NCBI GenBank assembly: GCA_963839925.1
Contig: CAWIWV010000001.1
Span: 2,232,001 to 2,296,000 of the forward strand
DNA: 64,000 nt
From: Bog-756 sp963839925
GTDB taxonomy: Bacteria > Actinomycetota > Acidimicrobiia > Acidimicrobiales > RAAP-2
Direction: 5' to 3'
Shown here one piece after another: positions 34,263-42,811 of the stretch. Below the pieces are notes generated by a model. It ran no database searches and had not been told where the DNA came from. It saw only the letters and a program-made list of their open reading frames with translations. A program made the position numbers and the translations under genes. Positions within the stretch are counted from its first letter, which is position 1; every line of letters starts with the position of its first letter.

Positions 34263-36757
34263 ACGACGACGTTGACCAGCTTGGGTGGTCGGGCGATGAC
34301 CCGCTTCGGTTCAGCATCCGCCAACGCCGACACCACCGCCTCAGTGGCGAGGGCGAGTCGCGTTGCTTCTTCCTCACTGATGTCCGGAGCCACCTCGATG
34401 CGATCGCGGACCTTGCCGTTCACCTGGACGACCATGGTCACCAACTCTTCGACCAGCAGTGCAGGATCGGCAACCGGCCACGCGTGGAGATGAACCTGGT
34501 CGCCGTGACGGCACTCCCATGCCTCCGCGGCAATGTGAGGAGTCATCGGAGCGAGCAGCAACAACAGCGTGTCGACTGCTTCGTCGACCACATCCGCATG
34601 GCCGCCGTCGCGGATGTACGGCTGCACAAGATTCACGAACTCCATGCATGCGGCCGCCGCCGTGTTGTACGACCATCGCTCGAAGTCTCGATTGACCCGA
34701 TCGATCAGTCGATGGCTCGCGCGTCGCACACCCAAGTCCTCGTCCGTGAGGGAGCCTGTCCGACGTTCCATCGACCGATCATCTGAAGGCACGGCCAAGC
34801 GCCAGACACGATCGAGATAGCGGGCCATCCCCTCGATCACACTGTCGGTCTGTTCGCTCCAGTCCATGTCGTCCCCCGGCGGACCTACAAAGAGGTGGAA
34901 CAGACGGAGCGCATCGGCTCCGACGGTGGTCAGATACTGAGACGGGGCGACCAGGTTGCCCTTGGACTTGGACATCTTGGTCCCGTCCATCCGGATCATT
35001 CCCTGGGCGTAGTAGCGGGTGAACGGTTCCCGCAGCTCCTTCGGAGCGATGCCGACATCGGCCAGTGCTTTGGTGAAGAACCGCGCGTAGAGCAGGTGGA
35101 GGATCGCATGCTCGATTCCCCCGATGTACTGATCGACCGGCATCCAGTGACGGGCGGTATCCGGATCGAAGGGTTTGTCCGGCGTCCACGGGTCGGTGAA
35201 GCGAAGGAAGTACCACGACGAGTCGACGAAGGTGTCCATGGTGTCGGTCTCGCGGGTCGCGGGTCCACCACAGATCGGACAGGTGGTGTTGAGGAACTCC
35301 TCGTTGGTGGCCAGAGGCGATTGGCCGGTCGGAAGGAACTCGACGTCGTCCGGTGCGAGGACCGGCAGCTCGGCATCGGGGACCGGGACGATCCCGTGTT
35401 CCGGACAGTAGACGATCGGAATCGGGCAACCCCAGAAGCGTTGGCGGGACACCAACCAGTCGCGCAGCCGGTAGTTGACGGTCCGGACACCCAGACCTTC
35501 CGCCTCCAGCCATTCGATCGCACGGGCCTTCGCCGTCGGGATGTCCAGACCGTCGAGCCACTCGCTGTTGATCTTCTCGCCGTCGCCGGTGTAGGCGCCA
35601 CCGTGTCCACCCGGCTCGTCCCAGCCCTCGGGTGGCCGAACCGTCCTCACAAATGGCAGTCCATAGGCCTGGGCAAAATCCCAGTCGCGGTGATCCTCGG
35701 CGGGGACGGCCATGATGGCTCCGGTCCCGTACCCCATCAACACGTAATCGGCCACGTAGACGGGAACCGGACGACCGGTGAAGGGGTTGATCACCGAGGA
35801 TCCGGTGAATGCGCCCCGTTTGGCGAGGCTCACCGCGCCGCTCTCCGACATGCGATCGACATCGCTGGTGGTTGCCGCACGGGCCCGGAGCTCTTCGACC
35901 TCGAGCTCGTGCTCGGGGGTGGTGAGCTCGTCGACCAGCGGGTGCTCGGGGGCGACCACCGCGTACGTCATGCCGAAGGAGGTATCGGGGCGGGTCGTGA
36001 ACACCCGCAACGCAAGCCGTCCTCGGCCGTCAGAGCCGTCGCGGCCCTCGACGACGAGGTCGAACTCAGCCCCCTCGGACCGGCCGATCCAGTTGCGCTG
36101 CATGGTCTTGACCCGCTCGGGCCATTCGAGTGCCTCGAGATCGGCGAGCAGCTCGTCTGCGTACTGGGTGATGCCGAAGAACCACTGCTCGAGATCGCGC
36201 TTGATCACCAGGTCGCCGGACCGCTCGCAGGTGCCGTCACTGAGGACCTGTTCGTTGGCCAGAACCGTCTGGCACCCGGGACACCAGTTGACCGGAGCAT
36301 TGGCCCGGTAGGCCAGGCCGGCCGCCAAGAGCTTCTCGAAGATGACCTGGTTCCAGCGGATGTACTCCGGATCATGACTGCGGATCTCACGCCGCCAGTC
36401 GTAGACGGCGCCCAGCGAAGTGATCGACTCCTTGAGCTCGGCGATCCGGGCATCGGTGAAGATTCGAGGATGGGTTCCGGTGCGGATCGCCGCGTTCTCG
36501 GCGGGCAGGCCGAAGGAGTCGAACCCGAAGGGCGAGAGCACGGCGTAGCCCAGCATCGTCCGGTGCCGAACCAGCAGGTCACCAAAGGTGTAGTTCCGTA
36601 CGTGGCCCATGTGCGCCGGCCCTGACGGGTAGGGGTACATGGTCAGCACGTACCAGGGCGGACGGGGGTCGTCGGCGTCTACCTCATAGGTGCCTTCGTC
36701 GGCCCAGCGCTGCTGCCATTTCTTCTCGACTTCGATGACGTCGTAGGCACGTGCCAT
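34259..36757 (-). CDS. leuS: leucyl-tRNA synthetase
   Basis: An 832-residue class I synthetase, normal length. HIGH signature is HMGH within YPYPSGPAHMGHVRNYTFGD near residue 48; zinc-type cysteines CPGC and the CPIC at the second module; editing domain (residues about 230-420, with VPAEDHRDWDFAQAYGLPF); KMSKS motif in GTKMSKSKGNLV near residue 595; the C-terminal anticodon and tRNA-binding region ends KRVIARPPKLVNVVV. It charges tRNA-Leu with leucine. It is single-gene here, with a hydrophobic-free, cytoplasmic product. Confidence 0.96.
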   Translation of the reverse strand: MARAYDVIEVEKKWQQRWADEGTYEVDADDPRPPWYVLTMYPYPSGPAHMGHVRNYTFGDLLVRHRTMLGYAVLSPFGFDSFGLPAENAAIRTGTHPRIFTDARIAELKESITSLGAVYDWRREIRSHDPEYIRWNQVIFEKLLAAGLAYRANAPVNWCPGCQTVLANEQVLSDGTCERSGDLVIKRDLEQWFFGITQYADELLADLEALEWPERVKTMQRNWIGRSEGAEFDLVVEGRDGSDGRGRLALRVFTTRPDTSFGMTYAVVAPEHPLVDELTTPEHELEVEELRARAATTSDVDRMSESGAVSLAKRGAFTGSSVINPFTGRPVPVYVADYVLMGYGTGAIMAVPAEDHRDWDFAQAYGLPFVRTVRPPEGWDEPGGHGGAYTGDGEKINSEWLDGLDIPTAKARAIEWLEAEGLGVRTVNYRLRDWLVSRQRFWGCPIPIVYCPEHGIVPVPDAELPVLAPDDVEFLPTGQSPLATNEEFLNTTCPICGGPATRETDTMDTFVDSSWYFLRFTDPWTPDKPFDPDTARHWMPVDQYIGGIEHAILHLLYARFFTKALADVGIAPKELREPFTRYYAQGMIRMDGTKMSKSKGNLVAPSQYLTTVGADALRLFHLFVGPPGDDMDWSEQTDSVIEGMARYLDRVWRLAVPSDDRSMERRTGSLTDEDLGVRRASHRLIDRVNRDFERWSYNTAAAACMEFVNLVQPYIRDGGHADVVDEAVDTLLLLLAPMTPHIAAEAWECRHGDQVHLHAWPVADPALLVEELVTMVVQVNGKVRDRIEVAPDISEEEATRLALATEAVVSALADAEPKRVIARPPKLVNVVV

Positions 36758-36817
36758 GGGACACGATCGTACCGGGGGCGAACCAGGGTCCCGCGTGGCT
36801 GATTTCGGAGCGTTTGC

Positions 36818-37246
36818 TCAGAGGGTCCCCAAGAACCTTTCGAAAAGCCTGTATGTGTCCACCAGGGGAATGCAGCCGTCGCGCGCGACTCGTGCACTGA
36901 CCGGATCAACGGGATCGACAGAGGCCCACGACGGCGATGTGAAGCCGAATTCGACGACAAGACCCGACGGAAGCCGGACCTGACGCTCGGTCATCGACCC
37001 CGACGCCTCGGTCCTCACGACCTCTCCGGCGCTCCGCAGCGCGTGCGGGATCCACATCTCGGACTGGACGTAGCGTTTCCTGTCGCTGGTCAGAACCAAC
37101 AGGTCGAGATGTGAATCCATGTCGGCGGCTCTGCGGGCCCAAGGACCGACGATGGCGATCCCCTCGATGTCCGGTTGGTCACCGGACCAGGCGAAGACAG
37201 AGTGCTTGATCCGCCGGTACTCGTGCTTTCTCTCGTCGGTAATCAC
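36818..37246 (-). CDS. nucleotidyltransferase-fold protein with altered active site
   Basis: A 142-residue NTase-like protein. The pattern GPWARRAADMDSHLDLLVL matches the GSxxRG...SDxDLLV motif of the nucleotidyltransferase superfamily, but the first catalytic aspartate is His (SHLD instead of SDxD), so catalysis is doubtful. The start is GTG 37246 with AGAAGG upstream. In the same frame upstream, MEYANAVWGARGIS is followed by a TGA at 37262-37264 and then EKAWIV leading into this gene, which suggests that the true N-terminus was lost to a stop mutation. The gene lies beside the tRNA-Ala/island border. Confidence 0.6.
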   Translation of the reverse strand: MITDERKHEYRRIKHSVFAWSGDQPDIEGIAIVGPWARRAADMDSHLDLLVLTSDRKRYVQSEMWIPHALRSAGEVVRTEASGSMTERQVRLPSGLVVEFGFTSPSWASVDPVDPVSARVARDGCIPLVDTYRLFERFLGTL

Positions 37247-37639
37247 GATCCAGGCCTTCTCTCAAGAGATCCCACGAGCACCCCAAACAGCATTCGCGTA
37301 TTCCATCAGCTCCGAGGGGGAGGTGTTTCACTCTAAGGAGAGATCCAGCCAGTGAAGTCCGGATACGGGCGAGCAGCGGATCGGCATCGCTGTCATCTAC
37401 CTCGGTGCCCTTGCCCATCAGGCAGTCCACACGTACTACAGAGAACGGGCGAGAAGCTTGGTTCCAGCCATTTTTGGGGTCGATCGGGCTGGGCGTCGGG
37501 CGCCCCAGGTCGCTGCGGAGAAGGGAGGCTGACCTCGGCTACCATTACCTCTCCGCTGTAGGAACCGATTCGCAGTTGCTGGTACAGGTGCCTACGTGGT
37601 CGGAATCGCTCGGAGGAAAGTGTGCCTCTGAGCAGCTAC
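37247..37639. other. non-coding stretch upstream of tRNA-Ala
   Basis: About 390 bases. The left end holds what looks like the ancestral N-terminus of the NTase gene (MEYANAVWGARGIS, ending in TGA at 37262-37264). The rest contains only short frames without family resemblance. I see no convincing promoter for the tRNA. Confidence 0.5.
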
Positions 37640-37713
37640 GGGGGCGTAGCTCAGCTGGTAGAGCGCTTGACTGGCAGTCAAGAGGTTCGTGGGTTCGAGT
37701 CCCATCGCCTCCA
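37640..37713 (+). tRNA. tRNA-Ala (GGC)
   Basis: A complete cloverleaf of 74 bases. Acceptor stem GGGGGCG pairs with CGCCTCC, leaving the G3:U70 wobble that defines alanine tRNAs. The D-arm is GCTC/GAGC, the anticodon stem CTTGA/TCAAG with loop CTGGCAG gives anticodon GGC (reads GCC/GCU), and the T-arm GTGGG-TTCGAGT-CCCAT is standard. Discriminator base is A and CCA is not encoded. The 3' part from the anticodon loop onward is duplicated at 50699-50743; the copy near here is the intact gene. Confidence 0.96.
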
Positions 37714-37715
37714 CT
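37671..37715 (+). repeat. left attachment-like direct repeat (tRNA-Ala 3' part)
   Basis: This 45-bp block begins exactly at the first base of the anticodon loop (tRNA position 32) and runs through the 3' end plus two bases. It is identical, in the same orientation, to 50699-50743, but the bases on each side of the two copies differ. A crossover in the anticodon loop followed by 3' end restoration is what tyrosine recombinases leave behind. Confidence 0.85.
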
Positions 37716-38049
37716 GTTGTCGTAATGACAACGTTCAACCTGGTCAGAAGGCAGAAGCGTGTCCGTCGATTAGTCAACGAATGTTCCTTACTCGAACCTA
37801 TGAGACCAAGATCATGGCGAACGGTTGGATCGAGAACATCGGTTCGGCGAGAGATACCCCGGAACATTTGGGATCTTGGTGCCGCACACCACTGTCGAGA
37901 TCGCCGGTTGCGCATCCTTGGACCTTCGGGCACCAGGAGTGACTATCTGGCGGCAGTAACGGTTTGTTCGGGCAGGTCGTTCGATTGTACATGACGTAAC
38001 CCAGACGTGGCCTGGCCGACAGAGGGGTAGCGAGCGATCGGAGGACCGC
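37714..38049. other. intergenic region at the tRNA end of the island
   Basis: About 335 bases, the usual place for an integrase in tRNA-linked islands, but no recombinase-like frame is present. A promoter for the secreted protein gene at 38050 should lie in its right half (TTGTACATGACGTAAC near 37984). Otherwise I see nothing. Confidence 0.5.
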
Positions 38050-38493
38050 ATGCAAGCTCGATATGTCCGTAAGTCCTTGCTCAGTGCTTCGGCGGCGTTG
38101 ATGCTCGCTTTGCCGCTGGGGAGCCTTGCCTCTTCAGCTTCGGCGGTCACGCCCGAGCCGCCATCAATCACCGCCAATCCGAACAACCTCATGGTCAACA
38201 CCGACACGGTCCTGATCGGCAAGAACTTCGCTCCCGGGGCGAAGGTCCATCTCACCGAGTGTCGCGAGACCAATTGGATCGTTCCGCAGAGTCCCTGCAA
38301 CACCAACAACGCACAGAACGTGACGACCAATGCCCTTGGTCGATTCCGGACAAGGTTCAAGGCCGAGATCTGCCCTGACGACACCCGCGTAGGACCAACT
38401 GCGGTGCGCTGCTACGTAGGGGTGGTGAAGGCGACTGGTGTCGACACCCTCGCCTTGGTGCCATCGGTCAAGATCGTCGTGACCTACCCGTGA
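38050..38493 (+). CDS. secreted protein with neocarzinostatin-like beta-sandwich
   Basis: A 147-residue exported protein. Signal peptide of about 32 residues (LLSASAALMLALPLGSLASSASA). The mature sequence, SITANPNNLMVNTDTVLIGKNFAPGAKVHLTEC then VTTNALGRFRTRF and RCYVGVVKATG, resembles the neocarzinostatin/macromomycin apoprotein fold (immunoglobulin-like, with two disulfides; four cysteines here). Members bind enediyne chromophores in Streptomyces, but most relatives have no known ligand, and no enediyne genes are present. Possible lineage-specific surface protein. First clear gene of the island. Confidence 0.65.
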   Translation: MQARYVRKSLLSASAALMLALPLGSLASSASAVTPEPPSITANPNNLMVNTDTVLIGKNFAPGAKVHLTECRETNWIVPQSPCNTNNAQNVTTNALGRFRTRFKAEICPDDTRVGPTAVRCYVGVVKATGVDTLALVPSVKIVVTYP

Positions 38494-38885
38494 CCGGCCC
38501 GGGAGATGATCAGGGGCACCCTTCCATTGAACTAGGCCCAGGCTGTTGTTCACCTATGACGGGAGGAAGCCCGGCGACGGAGGGACGACCTCGGACAACC
38601 ACCGTCACCCTGGACGAGTACGTGATGTCTTCCCAATGGTCTTGGCCCAAAATGCTGTGGGCAAGCAGATCGGAAGGCAGCGTCGCGACCAGTAGCATGA
38701 TGCGCAAGCAGCAGTACGGAGGAGCGCCCCGTCCCGATGAGCTGGCTATTCGACTGAAGAGGTTGAAGATTGGCCGGCACCTTGCAGCGGAGGCCAGAGA
38801 GTAGCCGTCGATTTCGGGATCAGCAGCAGGCACCAGAGCCGAAATTGGTCACGGTCGCCTGTTGGCAGTGGCCGACAGAAGCACG
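38494..38885. other. intergenic region with one doubtful small frame
   Basis: A 104-residue frame (38490-38804) begins with a GTGA overlap to the secreted protein and has a mixed composition with no recognised family. I do not call it a gene. Nothing else is visible here; the desaturase start codon is preceded by no strong ribosome site. Confidence 0.4.
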
Positions 38886-39920
38886 ATGACCCAGTTCGAG
38901 GCTCCCCTCATCCGGGCATCAAATCATGACGACTTCGCCGAGCTGTCTCGGAAGGTCCGGCAAGAGGGACTGTTCCTCCGCCGGCGTGGCTACTACACGG
39001 TGAAGATCACGGCATCGGTCGCTGTTCTAGCTGCATTGGCAGTACTAGCTGCGATGCTCGGTGATAGCTGGTGGAACCTGACGTTTGCTGCCGGTATCGC
39101 ATTCGTGTTGGCTCAGATCGGCTTCATCGGCCATGACGCCGGGCACCGTCAAGTCTGGACTCGCCGCCGAGGCAACGACGTCATCGGCGTCATTCTGGCC
39201 AACCTGTTGAGCGGGTTCAGCTTCGATTGGTGGCAGACCAAGCACACCAGGCACCATGCCCATACGAACTCCGAAGGCAAGGATCCGGACATCGCCGCCG
39301 GTGCACTGGTGTACACGCCCGCTCAGAACGGAAGGCGAGGGCGTTTCGGTCGGCGATTCTCCCGAATTCAACAGTATTTGTTGGTGCCCCTCTTGTTCCT
39401 AGAGGCGCTCAACCTGCATGTTGCCAGCATGAGGGCACTTGCCCGGCGAAGGGATCGGGCCGCGCTTATCGAGCTCGTGCTGCTTGTCATCCACGGATGC
39501 GTCTTCTTCGTTGGACCGTTTCTCATCCTCTCGCCAGTGCGAGCAACGGCCTTCATCTTGGTCATGCAGGCGCTGTTCGGCTTCTACCTGGGCGCAAGCT
39601 TCCTCACCAACCATGTGGGGATGCCAACCGTGGTCGGCAGCGACAGGCTGGGATTCCTACGCCGCCAGGTGTTGACGTCGCGCAACCTGTCGGGGCCCTC
39701 CTTCGTTGGATTTGTCTTCGGCGGGTTGGACAGTCAGATCGAACACCATCTGTTCCCGACGATGCCACGGGCGAATCTCCGCCGAGCACGTAACGTGGTA
39801 CGCCCGTTCTGCGCACAGCACGGGATCCCATACGCCGAGCACAGCCTGTGGCGCGCCTACCGGGACGTGGCGCGCCATCTGCGAGCCGTCGGCTGTGGCG
39901 GCCCATTCGAAGTCGATTGA
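38886..39920 (+). CDS. membrane fatty acid desaturase (acyl-lipid/DesA3-type)
   Basis: About 344 residues starting at ATG 38886 (MTQFEAPLIRASNHDDF). The three histidine boxes of membrane desaturases are intact: HDAGHRQ, HTRHHAHTN and the C-terminal QIEHHLFPTMPR, which together bind the di-iron centre. Hydrophobic pairs lie between them (VAVLAALAVLAAMLG, FAAGIAFVLAQIGFIGHD, LVLLVIHGCVFFVGPFLIL). The QxxHH box is that of front-end/acyl-CoA-type desaturases rather than DesA. It introduces a double bond into membrane lipids or acyl-CoA, usually for cold or envelope adaptation. Electron donor is not encoded beside it. Confidence 0.9.
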   Translation: MTQFEAPLIRASNHDDFAELSRKVRQEGLFLRRRGYYTVKITASVAVLAALAVLAAMLGDSWWNLTFAAGIAFVLAQIGFIGHDAGHRQVWTRRRGNDVIGVILANLLSGFSFDWWQTKHTRHHAHTNSEGKDPDIAAGALVYTPAQNGRRGRFGRRFSRIQQYLLVPLLFLEALNLHVASMRALARRRDRAALIELVLLVIHGCVFFVGPFLILSPVRATAFILVMQALFGFYLGASFLTNHVGMPTVVGSDRLGFLRRQVLTSRNLSGPSFVGFVFGGLDSQIEHHLFPTMPRANLRRARNVVRPFCAQHGIPYAEHSLWRAYRDVARHLRAVGCGGPFEVD

Positions 39921-40110
39921 GCGGCGCCATCGGTGTATCCGACCGGAGCGCCCGGCAAGGGGTCAGATCGACAACTTGTCAGACGAGCTGGCGCTGATGG
40001 GCTCTAACCGCGAAGCGCCGATCAGCTACGGCCAATATCGTCCGGCTGATCCGGCGAACTGGAACGCCTGCTGGCGGTGGCTGAGCGAATGTTCGGGGAC
40101 AGTGGACGTG

Positions 40111-40671
40111 TTAGCTCGGAACAATGAAGTCATCGAACCAAATCCGGTTGTCCTCAACTGCGGCGATGAGAGCTTGATCCAGTAGAAGAACGAAGGCGTC
40201 GTTACCTCCAGGGCGGAACGCAACAACTCGATCGGAGCTGCCCGCGCCTTCCAAGAGTTCGTTGACACGGGCGAGCGGAAAGGCCGTGCAATCCTTCCAG
40301 GGATCCTCACTAAGAGGCAGCAGTTCGCTGGCTGGGTCATACCGATAGAGATCTAAACCGACACCATTGATCCGGATGCTGTACCCGTTGGAATCGAGGT
40401 CGTGTGGACCCTCGATCGTCTCAACCTCAAGTGTCACACCCCTGGCGCTGAGCGCTTCGGTCATCTCTGAGAGCAGGGTTTCCACGTCACCCTCGGCGAG
40501 ATTTTCCCCGTCGGCCCACCAGCCCAGTTCCTCGACAGTGAGATCCGGAGGCGTGCCGTCGATGAACTCTTGCTCCCGACCCCTCTGTTGGTCCACTGGA
40601 AGTTGTGACCAGAATCCCGCCGCTTCGAGAACCTTTGCAGCAACCTGACGCGGTTCGGCTGAGCTTGCCAT
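40111..40671 (-). CDS. hypothetical protein (186 aa)
   Basis: An acidic, soluble protein. Helix-rich N-terminus (RQVAAKVLEAAGFWSQL), then LTVEELGWWADGENLAEGDVETLLSEMTEAL and a central NGYSIRINGVGLDLYRYDPASELLPL, ending VEDNRIWFDDFIVPS. No family recognised, but the composition and conserved tryptophans look like a real folded protein. It lies on the opposite strand from its island neighbours. Some bacterial immunity proteins of contact-dependent systems look like this in size and acidity, but no toxin partner is visible, so that is speculation. Confidence 0.6.
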   Translation of the reverse strand: MASSAEPRQVAAKVLEAAGFWSQLPVDQQRGREQEFIDGTPPDLTVEELGWWADGENLAEGDVETLLSEMTEALSARGVTLEVETIEGPHDLDSNGYSIRINGVGLDLYRYDPASELLPLSEDPWKDCTAFPLARVNELLEGAGSSDRVVAFRPGGNDAFVLLLDQALIAAVEDNRIWFDDFIVPS

Positions 40672-40968
40672 CGCACAAGCTTGCCAGGGATGACTGATCC
40701 GCCAGAACCATCACCTCACGCTCTCCTTAGCCATGTTCGACGACCGTCATCAAAGTGCCGGTCGAAGGCAATTCGCGACTGGCAAGCATCGCTGCCTGGA
40801 TAACGCCTCCAGCCCGGCGATCAGGGCGACCAAGGGGTCCGGCCGCCCGAGCAACGATGAAGAAGGCGTAGGGTGGCTGAAGAACGAAGCAGCGCCAATC
40901 GGGTGCCGTCCAGATTCGTCTGAGTTAGTCGCCGACCCTGAGCCGTCTCGCTGGTCGATGGGAGTCCT
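40672..40968. other. intergenic region carrying a 40-bp repeat
   Basis: About 300 bases. It contains a 40-bp element at 40772-40811 that recurs in a diverged form at 44559-44598. The right part (from about 40855) is also shared with the upstream DNA of the second copy of the small-gene pair near 42450. No reliable gene is seen. Confidence 0.5.
40772..40811. repeat. 40-bp dispersed repeat, copy 1
   Basis: Shares TTCGCGA, GCAAGCAT and GCCTGGATAACGCCTC with copy 2 at 44559-44598, with only about six mismatches over 40 bases. Its nature is unknown. Confidence 0.55.
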
Positions 40969-41196
40969 ATGCCTCCAGAGGGGGAGAATCACACGGGCAG
41001 TCAACTCGATCAGGATCATTCGCCGGAGACAAACGGCCGCATGCCTGTCTGTCGACGATGTGGATCCCAGACCGATGGCCCGATCGGGAGGAATCACATG
41101 CCGTCCGAGCGTCAGATGCCCCGCATCCGTGAGTGGCTCGTCGCAGAGTCAAAGAAGCAGCACATCAAGCGCGCTCTAGAAGCCCGAGGAGCATAA
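40969..41196 (+). CDS. small protein A1 with CxxC motif (paralogue of A2)
   Basis: A 75-residue basic protein with one CRRCG motif and a helical C-terminus (MPRIREWLVAESKKQHIKRALE). It is similar to the product of 42566-42811 across its length (MPPxxxNHxGSQLDQDHSP is shared). By my hand count about half of the base differences between the two genes fall at third codon positions of this frame (roughly 19, against 11 and 7 at first and second), which supports that the frame is translated. It is followed by the zinc-ribbon gene. No known family. Confidence 0.6.
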   Translation: MPPEGENHTGSQLDQDHSPETNGRMPVCRRCGSQTDGPIGRNHMPSERQMPRIREWLVAESKKQHIKRALEARGA

Positions 41197-41203
41197 GCGC
41201 GTA

Positions 41204-41392
41204 GTGACCTCAGAGCCTGCGAAAGGTGACGCTCATAGCGTTCAGGTCGTGGCACAACCCGAGCATGACTCGTGTCCTCAGTGCGGCGGCGCTGAGATTG
41301 GCACCTCGTTCCGTAGGTCCGACAGCTCAGGGGTGGCCGCATGGGAATGTCATTGTTCGGATTGCCGATTGAAGTGGTCAGAGGAACCCTAG
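41204..41392 (+). CDS. small zinc-ribbon protein B1 (paralogue of B2)
   Basis: A 62-residue protein with DSCPQCGG and WECHCSDCRL, two CxxC pairs spaced as in a zinc ribbon. GTG start lies seven bases after the A1 stop. The paralogue at 42801-42992 keeps PEHDSCPQCG, TSFRRSD and CHCSDC. Zinc-ribbon proteins of this size often bind nucleic acid or other proteins. The conserved order A-B in both copies suggests that they act together. Confidence 0.65.
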   Translation: MTSEPAKGDAHSVQVVAQPEHDSCPQCGGAEIGTSFRRSDSSGVAAWECHCSDCRLKWSEEP

Positions 41393-41792
41393 GTTCAGAC
41401 GGCGGGCGCTAGAGGAACTGTGCAGGACAGTCCCGATTGATTCCTCGTGACCGAGAGATTGCGCCGCATCAGCGAACGACGTCTGGTTGTGAGCCGATGC
41501 CCCCGGCCCCTCACCCCCCTAGAGGGGCCAGGGCGCCAGATCCGGAGCACAGGCGGCGGGACCTCTGCTCGATGGACTCAGCAACTCCACCGTAGTGGTC
41601 ATGGATCATGAGTCGATCGGACACCGTGTCTGAAAACCGCCAGACCCGATGAATCCGGAAGAGTCAAAGCCCCTGCCGATGAGGAAGGTCACCGCACGCA
41701 GTAGGACTTGAGCTGCGGCATGAGGGTGGCCCAGTCGTTAGCCTGCTGGGAGGCTGCTCGCTATCTGGAACACCGAGAACCGGGAGATTGGG
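41393..41792. other. intergenic region between copy 1 and the PRC-barrel gene
   Basis: About 400 bases with no convincing coding frame. A CCCCTCACCCCCCTAGAGGGGCC stretch near 41504-41528 can form a short hairpin (CCCCT/AGGGG) and may end the A1-B1 transcript. GGGAG precedes the next start codon. Otherwise nothing is seen. Confidence 0.5.
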
Positions 41793-42194
41793 ATGAGCGA
41801 CAACATTTATGATCAGGGTGAAGAAAAGGATGCAGACCAGGCCAGGTGGAATGTCTCCGAGTGGCACGGGAAGATGCTCATCGACTGCGACGGCGAGAAG
41901 ATCGGCAAGCTGCAGGAGGTCTATGTCGATGTCGAGACCGATGAGCCCCAGTTCGCCACCGTGAAAGAGGGTCTCATCGGTCGTCACCTGACGTTCGTGC
42001 CTCTGGGAGGCGTTCGGATCGGTCCGGACGACCTTCGGGTTCAGGTGACCAAGGACCAGGTCCGAACAGCACCCGACATCGAGATACACGGTGAGGAGCT
42101 ATCCCAGGCGGACGAGTCCACGCTCTATCACCACTTCGAGATGAACTACACGCCAATCGACACGGAAAGCGGACGTCGCCTTGCTCGGCGATGA
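41793..42194 (+). CDS. PRC-barrel domain protein
   Basis: A 133-residue soluble protein. The segment WHGKMLIDCDGEKIGKLQEVYVDVETDEPQFATVKEGLIGRHLTFVPL is the PRC-barrel fold, found in RimM and in photosynthetic reaction-centre H subunits; in actinobacteria it occurs in stress proteins. The start ATG is preceded by GGGAG. Ends with an acidic then basic tail (SGRRLARR). Located between the two copies of the small-gene unit. Confidence 0.8.
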   Translation: MSDNIYDQGEEKDADQARWNVSEWHGKMLIDCDGEKIGKLQEVYVDVETDEPQFATVKEGLIGRHLTFVPLGGVRIGPDDLRVQVTKDQVRTAPDIEIHGEELSQADESTLYHHFEMNYTPIDTESGRRLARR

Positions 42195-42204
42195 TCAAGG
42201 TGCC
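42185..42204. repeat. 20-bp exact repeat, copy 1
   Basis: TCGGCGATGATCAAGGTGCC overlaps the stop codon of the PRC-barrel gene and recurs exactly at 43067-43086, after the second copy of the small-gene unit. Flanks differ. Confidence 0.5.
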
Positions 42205-42565
42205 AACGGGGGGTTGTCCACTCGCTCATAGGTGCCGGCGCGAGGGCGGTTAGCTGGAGGCAAACACACGACGATCAATAAGGCACCCCAGGCCGGCGGT
42301 AGGGGTCACCTCGATGATGTTGCCTGAATCCGCCTAGTCGCCTCAGGGTACGACACGCGGGCAACGCCGTTTTGGAAGGCGCATCCAGCATGCTTCGCAC
42401 CGCCGTCATCTGCTTTCGGCAGAGACATGAGATTCTCTCGTCGTTCAAGCAACGACGAGTAAGGCGTAGGGTGCCTGAAGGACGAGGCGGCGCCAGTCAG
42501 GTGCCGTTCAGATTCGTCTGAGTCGGGCGCCGACCCGAACCGTCCGCCTGGTCGATCGGAGTGCG
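42195..42565. other. intergenic region with leader of the second small-gene unit
   Basis: About 370 bases. From about 42450 it matches the leader of copy 1 (GGCGTAGGGTG, CAGATTCGTCTGAGT and others). No gene is apparent; the shared leader probably carries a promoter common to both units. Confidence 0.5.
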
Positions 42566-42811
42566 ATGCCTCCAGACGTACAGAATCACCTGGGCAGCCA
42601 GCTGGATCAGGATCATTCGCCGGAGACAAACGGGCGCATGTCCGTCTGTCGACGATGCGGCTCCCAGACGGATTGCCCGACCGGGAGGTACCACATGCCC
42701 TCCGAGCGTCAAATGACTCGCATTGGTCAGTGGCTGCTCGCAGAGTCAAGGAGGCAGCACATGCAGAACGCGCTAGAAGTCCGGGTGGATAGGCGTCGGA
42801 ATGACCCCTGA
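42566..42811 (+). CDS. small protein A2 with CxxC motif (paralogue of A1)
   Basis: An 81-residue protein, the paralogue of 40969-41196. It keeps CRRCGSQTD, MPSERQM, and the C-terminal helix (RIGQWLLAESRRQHMQNALE). It has an extra Cys (TDCPTG) and a six-residue longer C-terminus, so its stop lies inside the B2 gene start: the two frames overlap by 11 bases, unlike the 7-base gap in copy 1. Function unknown. Confidence 0.6.
   Translation: MPPDVQNHLGSQLDQDHSPETNGRMSVCRRCGSQTDCPTGRYHMPSERQMTRIGQWLLAESRRQHMQNALEVRVDRRRNDP

Larger units (their letters stand above)
40855..41395. repeat. duplicated two-gene unit, copy 1
   Basis: This roughly 540-bp block, including about 110 bases of leader and the two small genes at 40969 and 41204, is a diverged copy of 42450-42995. 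The two units lie 1.6 kb apart in the same orientation with a PRC-barrel gene between them. Confidence 0.8.

Noticed and set aside
34895..36625. 576-residue open frame opposite leuS
   Set aside because: It is antisense to a fully conserved synthetase and has a composition typical of high-GC shadow frames, with no recognised motif.
38490..38804. 104-residue gene downstream of the secreted protein
   Set aside because: Overlap of four bases is suggestive, but the composition is mixed and no similarity is apparent; not enough support.
39921..40110. small gene after the desaturase
   Set aside because: An open frame continues here from within the desaturase in another frame; it has no family similarity or own ribosome site.
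40733..41179. longer gene covering the first small-protein unit
   Set aside because: That frame shows no conservation in the second copy, where it is interrupted by a stop; the A and B frames are the conserved ones.
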